Both the position numbers and the translations under genes were made by a program. 64,000 bases of DNA from Planctomonas deserti (lineage in GTDB: Bacteria; Actinomycetota; Actinomycetes; Actinomycetales; Microbacteriaceae), in contig NZ_QANL01000003.1 in assembly GCF_003067705.1 (NCBI RefSeq), positions 434,001-498,000 of the forward strand, given 5' to 3'. The notes beneath the pieces are model-generated. The model saw only the letters and a list, made by a program, of their open reading frames with translations. It made no database searches and was not told the origin of the DNA. The stretch's first letter is position 1; each line of letters begins with the position of its first letter. Positions 58,884-64,000 of the stretch are shown one piece after another.

Positions 58884-59330
58884 GCGCGAAGTCAATCGCA
58901 GGGCAGCCCGCGGTCCTAGGGGGAGGAAGCGAAAGCGCGACAATACCGCGGTCGTCGTCGCGTATCCAGGTGGTGCGGACGCGGATGCCCGAGCTGAACG
59001 TCCCCCGGGCAAGCACCGGGGCGGCCGGCGCCTCACGCGACGCCCCAATCACCCGCCCCACTCCGACCCGCGTCCCGTGACAACCCTTATTCGGAAGCGC
59101 CTGCGCGATTCTCTAATGACCACGCAGAAGCGCCGGAATCTGGGCCTGACGGCACATCTTCTTGCCGTGTGGCACTTTTCCGATTCAATTCCGTGATGAC
59201 CCCTGTTCGGGGGGCGTTGTCATTCGATAAGCGCGCGATAAGGTGACGCAACACTGCCCCCCACAGTGGCGGAAAGCTCTTTCCCCCCGTCGAGCTTTCC
59301 GCGTCTCCTCCGAAGACGAAGGAATCCTCG
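58884..59330. other. 447-base gap upstream of the CotH gene, with leader hairpin
   Basis: No gene supported. GCGGAAAGCTC (59269-59279) and GAGCTTTCCGC (59292-59302) pair perfectly over 11 bases with a 12-base loop containing six C, directly in front of the CotH ribosome binding site region, so it lies in the mRNA leader. CCCCTGTTCGGGG is near 59201. The rest is featureless. Confidence 0.5.
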
Positions 59331-62300
59331 TTGAATCCCGAAACCGGTCATTCCATTCTGCCCAGATGTAGGTCGCGGGTCGTCGCGACCCTGGTCCTTA
59401 CGACACTTGCAACATCGGGAACAGTTGTTCTCGGCGCAGCATCCGCCTCTGCTGAACCCGGCGGAATAGTCCTATCCGAACTCAATTACCACGCCGTCTC
59501 GGACCTCGACGAGGACGACTTCCTCGAACTCACCAACACGGGCACGACCGCAATCGACATGTCGGGTTGGTCATTCACCTCCGGGGTCAGCGGCATTCTG
59601 CCGGCTGGAAGCGTCGTCCCCGCCGGCGGTCGTTTCGTCGTCGCCAAGGAGGCGGTCCGCTTCGAGGCGACCAACCGGTTCGCCCCGAACGCGCTCTACG
59701 GGGGCAACCTCAGCAATGGCGGAGAGACCGTGACGCTCGTCGACGCGGCCGCCAATGTCGTCGACACCGTCACGTACGCCGACCTCCCGCCCTGGCCGAC
59801 GAGCCCGGACGCGGGCGGCCCCACTCTCGAACTCCGTGACCTGATGTCCGACAACAGCGTCGCCGAGAACTGGGGGGCGAGCACCGTCACGGGTGGAACG
59901 CCGAACGCCGTCAACTCCCTCAACGGCACCGCCGTCGCACCCGTGATCACGGATCTGGCGGCCGCTCCTGCACGCCCCGCCGCGAACGAGTCGGTCGTGG
60001 TGTCTGCACGCCTTATTCGAGGATCGACAGCGACGCTGTCCTACAAGGTCATGTTCGGTCAGGACGTCGCCATTCCGTTCCTCGATGACGCGGCCAGCCC
60101 CGGTGGCGCCGGTGACGGCGTCTACGCGGCCACCCTTCCCGGCCAGCCGGCCGGCACGCTGACCCGGTACCGGATCGACGCGACCTCGGGTGGCGTGCAG
60201 TACTCGGCGCCCGCGGAGGGGGACTCCGTGCGCTACCGCGGGGTTGTAGTCCCGGCGGCGGGTACGAGTCAGCTGCCCACCGTGCAGTGGTTCATGGACG
60301 ACGCGGTCTACAACGACATCCTCGCCAACCACCGCCAGGACGACTTCCAGGGCGAGGCCGTGTGGGCCTTCGACGGCAACGTGGTCGACGGCGTGCTCAT
60401 GAACGTGCGCGGAGGCGTCTCCCGGGAGGCCGCCAAGGTGAACTGGAAGGTCGAGTTCCCCAAGGGGTACACGTTCGATCTCGGCGGCCGCATGCCGTAC
60501 CCCCTCGACGAGTTCGCCCTTCAGAACTTCAATCACAACTTCGCCGACGTCTCCTGGGCCACCGTACTGTCGGCGGGAGCCCGCGGCCTCGGCATCCAGC
60601 CGGTCCGGACCGAGCGCAACGGTGCCTTCTGGAGCCTCGGCCGCATCATGGAGACCCAGGACGGCACGTGGCGCGACGACCAGGGCGTGGACGACTGGGC
60701 CATCTACAAGGGCGACGGCGGGCGGGTGGGGCGGCTTCCCTCCGCCCAGGCGTACGAGGACTCGCTCTGGCTGGACAAGAAGACGCGCGAGGACGAGGAC
60801 TTCACCGACGTGTGGAACCTCACCAACGCCATCGACGCTCCGGCCTCGGCCGCTCAGGAGGCGTGGATCTACCAGAACGTCAACGTTCCGGAGATGGTCA
60901 ACTATCTGGCGATCAACTCGCTCATCCGGCACGCGGACAGCGGCTGGCACAACTGGTACGTCGCGCGTGACACCGAGGGGACGCAGCGCTGGGAGATGTG
61001 GTTCTGGGACCTCGACCTGACCTTCACCACCCCGGAGAAGGACGGCAAGGGGGAGTACCTCACGCCGGACTCCAACAACCGCTTCCACGTCGCGATGCTC
61101 AACTACCCCTCGATCAGGGAGATGTACTTCCGTCGTCTGCGCACGCTGGCCGACGAGTTCCTGACCCCCGGCAAGATGGAGGCCCAGTGGGACGCGATCA
61201 CGGCCCGCACGCTGTCCGACTGGAACCAGGACCGGGCCCGGTGGGGCGGCTACACCCCGACCTCGGGGCGCACCGCGTTCCTCGCCGGCCTGGCTGACCG
61301 CCGCAACGTGATCGCCAACAACACGGGCGCGGGCAAGCCCGTCCCGGCGTCGCAGTCGGCGAACGCGTCCGTCGTGATCAACGAGCTGCAGTACCAGCCC
61401 GCCGGATCGGGCGGTGAGTTCATCGAGCTCACGAACCCCTCCTCGTCGTCGGTCGACGTCTCGGGATGGGCCATCGACGCGGTCGACCTCACCATCCAGC
61501 CGGGCACCGTGATCCCGGCGGGCGGCAGCGTCGTGTTCGTCAGCGCGGACACCGCCTTCCGTCAGGCCTACCCGGGCGCCAACCGACTGGTGGGTGGCCA
61601 GTTCACCGGCTCCCTCGACGACGCGGGTGAGACTGTGACCGTGCGAGACGGCGACCGTGTCGTCGACACGGTGACCTATTCCGCCACGGCACCGTGGCCC
61701 GCAGCCGCGGCGGGCACGGGCCCGTCGCTCGAGCTCACCTCACCGACCGCGGACAACGCGGATCCGGCGAACTGGCGGGCGACGTCCACCACCGGGGGCA
61801 CCCCCGGTGTCGGCAACACCGGAGCGGTCGTGACGCCTCCTGTGACACCTCCTGCGGGTTCGGTGTTCGCGGCGGATGCGTTCGGTCGCACGGCGTCGAA
61901 CGGGCTCGGCAGCGCCGAGACCGGTGGTGCGTGGACGGTCTCGGGCACGGCGGCGAACTACTCCGTCACCAACGGGGCCGCTCGCCTCTCCACCGCACAG
62001 GGCAGCTCTCGGACCGCGTTCCTGAACGCGGTCTCGTCCAGCGACACCGACGTGCAGGCGACGGCCTCGTTCACCCGACCGACCAGCGGCAGCGCCTACG
62101 TCGGGCTGATCGGACGCCGGGTCGGATCCGTCGACTACCGCACCCGCGCGGTCATCGGCTCCACCGGCACCGTCCAGCTGCAGGTGCAGAACACCGGCAC
62201 GACACTGCAGTCCGCGACGATCCCCGGCCTGACCTACAACACCGGCGACAGCCTGGTGTTCCGCATGCAGGTCACCGGCACCTCGCCCACGACCCTGCGG

Positions 62301-63122
62301 GCGAAGGTCTGGAAGGCAGGAACCACCGAGCCGGCCGCCTGGCAGATCACCAGGACCGACACCACCGCCGCACTGCAGGCCGCCGGATCCATCGGCGTCC
62401 ACAGCTACTTCAGCAGCGGCGGAACCATCAGCCCCCTCATCGTCACCATCGACGACCTCACCGCAAAGCCCACGGGCAGCGTCGTGACGCCTCCTGCGGG
62501 TTCGGTGTTCGCGGCGGATGCGTTCGGTCGCACGGCGTCGAACGGGCTCGGCAGCGCCGAGACCGGTGGTGCGTGGACGGTCTCGGGCACGGCGGCGAAC
62601 TACTCCGTCACCAACGGGGCCGCTCGCCTCTCCACCGCACAGGGCAGCTCTCGGACCGCGTTCCTGAACGCGGTCTCGTCCAGCGACACCGACGTGCAGG
62701 CGACGGCCTCGTTCACCCGACCGACCAGCGGCAGCGCCTACGTCGGGCTGATCGGACGCCGGGTCGGATCCGTCGACTACCGCACCCGCGCGGTCATCGG
62801 CTCCACCGGCACCGTCCAGCTGCAGGTGCAGAACACCGGCACGACACTGCAGTCCGCGACGATCCCCGGCCTGACCTACAACACCGGCGACAGCCTGGTG
62901 TTCCGCATGCAGGTCACCGGCACCTCGCCCACGACCCTGCGGGCGAAGGTCTGGAAGGCAGGAACCACCGAGCCGGCCGCCTGGCAGATCACCAGGACCG
63001 ACACCACCGCCGCACTGCAGGCCGCCGGATCCATCGGCGTCCACAGCTACTTCAGCAGCGGCGGAACCATCAGCCCCCTCATCGTCACCATCGACGACCT
63101 CACCGCAAAGCCCGCCGCTTAG
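59331..63122 (+). CDS. Exported CotH kinase and lamin-tail domain protein with duplicated C-terminal module
   Basis: A 1263-residue secreted protein with TTG start after GAAGGAATCC. Signal peptide to about residue 41 (ASA before EPGG), lamin-tail domain 1 (45-170, ELNYHAVSDLDEDDFLELTN), a beta domain (200-300), a CotH kinase-like domain (315-640, MNVRGGVSREAAKVNWKVEF and WEMWFWDLDLTF) and lamin-tail domain 2 (675-800, INELQYQPAGSGGEFIELTN). Residues 840-1047 and 1054-1261 are two identical copies of a beta-rich module (FGRTASNGLGSAETGGAWTV), probably carbohydrate-binding or adhesive. CotH phosphorylates spore-coat proteins in Bacillus; here an extracellular role is inferred. Confidence 0.88.
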   Translation: MNPETGHSILPRCRSRVVATLVLTTLATSGTVVLGAASASAEPGGIVLSELNYHAVSDLDEDDFLELTNTGTTAIDMSGWSFTSGVSGILPAGSVVPAGGRFVVAKEAVRFEATNRFAPNALYGGNLSNGGETVTLVDAAANVVDTVTYADLPPWPTSPDAGGPTLELRDLMSDNSVAENWGASTVTGGTPNAVNSLNGTAVAPVITDLAAAPARPAANESVVVSARLIRGSTATLSYKVMFGQDVAIPFLDDAASPGGAGDGVYAATLPGQPAGTLTRYRIDATSGGVQYSAPAEGDSVRYRGVVVPAAGTSQLPTVQWFMDDAVYNDILANHRQDDFQGEAVWAFDGNVVDGVLMNVRGGVSREAAKVNWKVEFPKGYTFDLGGRMPYPLDEFALQNFNHNFADVSWATVLSAGARGLGIQPVRTERNGAFWSLGRIMETQDGTWRDDQGVDDWAIYKGDGGRVGRLPSAQAYEDSLWLDKKTREDEDFTDVWNLTNAIDAPASAAQEAWIYQNVNVPEMVNYLAINSLIRHADSGWHNWYVARDTEGTQRWEMWFWDLDLTFTTPEKDGKGEYLTPDSNNRFHVAMLNYPSIREMYFRRLRTLADEFLTPGKMEAQWDAITARTLSDWNQDRARWGGYTPTSGRTAFLAGLADRRNVIANNTGAGKPVPASQSANASVVINELQYQPAGSGGEFIELTNPSSSSVDVSGWAIDAVDLTIQPGTVIPAGGSVVFVSADTAFRQAYPGANRLVGGQFTGSLDDAGETVTVRDGDRVVDTVTYSATAPWPAAAAGTGPSLELTSPTADNADPANWRATSTTGGTPGVGNTGAVVTPPVTPPAGSVFAADAFGRTASNGLGSAETGGAWTVSGTAANYSVTNGAARLSTAQGSSRTAFLNAVSSSDTDVQATASFTRPTSGSAYVGLIGRRVGSVDYRTRAVIGSTGTVQLQVQNTGTTLQSATIPGLTYNTGDSLVFRMQVTGTSPTTLRAKVWKAGTTEPAAWQITRTDTTAALQAAGSIGVHSYFSSGGTISPLIVTIDDLTAKPTGSVVTPPAGSVFAADAFGRTASNGLGSAETGGAWTVSGTAANYSVTNGAARLSTAQGSSRTAFLNAVSSSDTDVQATASFTRPTSGSAYVGLIGRRVGSVDYRTRAVIGSTGTVQLQVQNTGTTLQSATIPGLTYNTGDSLVFRMQVTGTSPTTLRAKVWKAGTTEPAAWQITRTDTTAALQAAGSIGVHSYFSSGGTISPLIVTIDDLTAKPAA
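61848..62471 (+). repeat. 624-bp perfect tandem duplication, copy 1
   Basis: By direct reading every base matches the second copy at 62490-63113. Period 642, spacer 18 bases. It lies in frame inside the CotH gene and encodes a complete module of 208 residues. Confidence 0.9.
62490..63113 (+). repeat. 624-bp perfect tandem duplication, copy 2
   Basis: Identical to 61848-62471. The reading frame continues unbroken, ending eight bases before the stop at 63122. Confidence 0.9.
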
Positions 63123-63136
63123 GCGACTGGGCAGGG

Positions 63137-63168
63137 AACGGGGGCACCGCGCGACCGGTGCCCCCGTT
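63137..63168 (+). terminator. Terminator hairpin of the CotH gene
   Basis: AACGGGGGCACCG (63137-63149) and CGGTGCCCCCGTT (63156-63168) pair perfectly over 13 bases with a six-base loop and are followed by TC-rich sequence. 15 bases past the stop. Confidence 0.7.
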
Positions 63169-63420
63169 TCGCGCGTCCGAGGGCCCAACCCGGATGCGCG
63201 CGCGCCCCGGCGGCCGGTTCCGATCCATGAACATGAAAAACTCTCGACAAGTCGGTGGGAATACCGCTAGCGTTCGGCACGTCGGCACTGTGCCGACACC
63301 TGGCGAGATCTGTGCTCCTGCACTTTTCGTCGCGGTCGGTTCGCCGACGTCCACAGCCACGACCTTCTCTGCACGCACTGACCTCCTCCCGACATCGTCG
63401 TCATGGACAAAGGAGCAATA

Positions 63421-64000
63421 GTGAAACACCGGATCCTCACCGCGCTCGCCTGCGGAACCCTCCTCGCATCCGTCTCCGTCGCAGCGCCGGCCACGGCGCA
63501 CGGGGACTATGAACCCCGGCCCCCGAAGGCCGGCGAGCCCGAGACCATCGCGACCGGTCTGAACGGACCACTCAGCCTCGAGGTCGACGGGCGTCGCGTC
63601 TCGTTCGTCACCGAGAACTTCGCCGGCGAGCTGTCCCGGATCGGCCGCGACGGCAGCGTCACCACGAAGGTCAGCGCGCCGGGAGAAGAGATCTCCGCAG
63701 TGTCGTCGAGCCGCGGCACGGTCTACTACGCACAGCTCACGGGCGGTCCGGAGGGCTACACCGCCTCCGCGCTCATGGCGCTCGAGGGGGACGGCGAACC
63801 GCGCGAGGTCGCCGACATCTTCGCCTACGAGACGGAGTCGAACCCGGACCAGGTCAACACGTACGGGTTCGATGGGCTCACGGAGGAGTGCGTCGCCCAG
63901 GTGAGTGAGGTCAACCCGCAGTTCGCCGCCGTGGCCGAGCCGTACGAGGGCAGGATCGACTCGCACCCGTTCGCCACGCTGCCGACCCGCCGCGGCATCT
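63421..64000 (+). CDS. Exported ScyD/ScyE-like beta-propeller protein, 5' part (cut by window edge)
   Basis: 193 visible residues, running off the window end. GTG start at 63421 with AAAGGAG upstream. Signal peptide MKHRILTALACGTLLASVSV ends near ATAHGD, followed by IATGLNGPLSLEVDGRRVSF and ENFAGELSRIGRDGS. The GPLSLEVD motif and repeating four-stranded blades match secreted ScyD/ScyE family proteins, which were named from cyanobacterial scytonemin clusters but are widespread in actinobacteria with unknown role. The 63123-63420 gap before it carries only the CotH terminator and presumably this gene's promoter. Confidence 0.75.
   Translation, partial: MKHRILTALACGTLLASVSVAAPATAHGDYEPRPPKAGEPETIATGLNGPLSLEVDGRRVSFVTENFAGELSRIGRDGSVTTKVSAPGEEISAVSSSRGTVYYAQLTGGPEGYTASALMALEGDGEPREVADIFAYETESNPDQVNTYGFDGLTEECVAQVSEVNPQFAAVAEPYEGRIDSHPFATLPTRRGI

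Noticed and set aside
61694-63421. Second plus-strand frame through the duplicated CotH region
   Set aside because: It repeats only because the DNA is duplicated; histidine- and arginine-rich translation with no domain, overlapping a well supported gene.
1-64000. Prophage, integrative element or complete insertion sequence
   Set aside because: No integrase, transposase, phage structural gene, tRNA with attachment duplication, or abrupt change of codon use was seen.

Overview
The window is about 64 kb of very GC-rich DNA with dense gene packing, many GTG and TTG starts, lipobox lipoproteins, a mycothiol-type ArsC and a UbiB-free, phage-free gene set. This fits a chromosome segment of an actinobacterium, most probably a Microbacteriaceae member living on or near plants. 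No rRNA, tRNA, CRISPR array, transposase or prophage gene was seen. Species cannot be fixed from the sequence alone.

Layout. 1-11.7 kb: housekeeping and stress genes (end of a thymidylate kinase-like gene, SDR plus MerR regulator, ArsC, a GlxA-type regulator divergent from an isochorismatase hydrolase, DedA, a CsbD-like small protein, two coupled CBS-domain membrane proteins, an aldo/keto reductase, a methyltransferase, an EamA exporter divergent from a LysR regulator). 11.8-15.8 kb: a stress-type SDR, a repeat-filled intergenic region, and a membrane acyltransferase with an SGNH domain. 15.8-30.5 kb: a plant-glycan utilisation locus: GH95, two LacI regulators, ABC sugar importer (binding lipoprotein and two permeases), GH3, a large alpha/alpha-barrel protein of no recognised family, and a GH127 with its zinc and cysteine residues intact. 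30.6-41.6 kb: a drug-type MFS exporter, then a second catabolic locus (AraD1-type dehydratase, FadR-type regulator, second ABC importer, enolase-superfamily sugar-acid dehydratase, Gfo/Idh oxidoreductase, TIM-barrel isomerase, TetR regulator). Neither importer has its own ATPase, so a shared MsiK-type ATPase elsewhere is likely. 41.7-46.4 kb: small stress-type proteins, Mn catalase, FUSC exporter, lipoprotein. 46.5-64 kb: exported and glycan-linked proteins (fibronectin-type protein, UBP zinc finger protein, beta-helix protein, GH130 - toroid - glycosyltransferase operon, second glycosyltransferase, MFS exporter, CotH/lamin-tail protein, start of a ScyD-like protein).

How the parts work together. 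The two catabolic loci look complementary: the first releases and imports neutral sugars such as L-fucose, L-arabinose and xylose from plant polymers, the second oxidises and dehydrates sugars or sugar acids through a non-phosphorylative route. Both loci have local regulators with visible palindromes next to the promoters.

The most unusual signal is non-coding. Three intergenic regions (12.84-13.38, 33.20-33.28 and 49.45-49.71 kb) carry copies of an 83-bp element with inverted ends (core GCAAYTCAGCAGATC). Two of these regions also carry a second element of 121-123 bp made of nested inverted repeats, in the same relative order but inverted with respect to each other. At the first region the 83-bp element has spawned a 93-bp tandem duplication on one side and a run of 31-bp repeats on the other. 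A perfect 624-bp tandem duplication inside the CotH gene is a second recent event.
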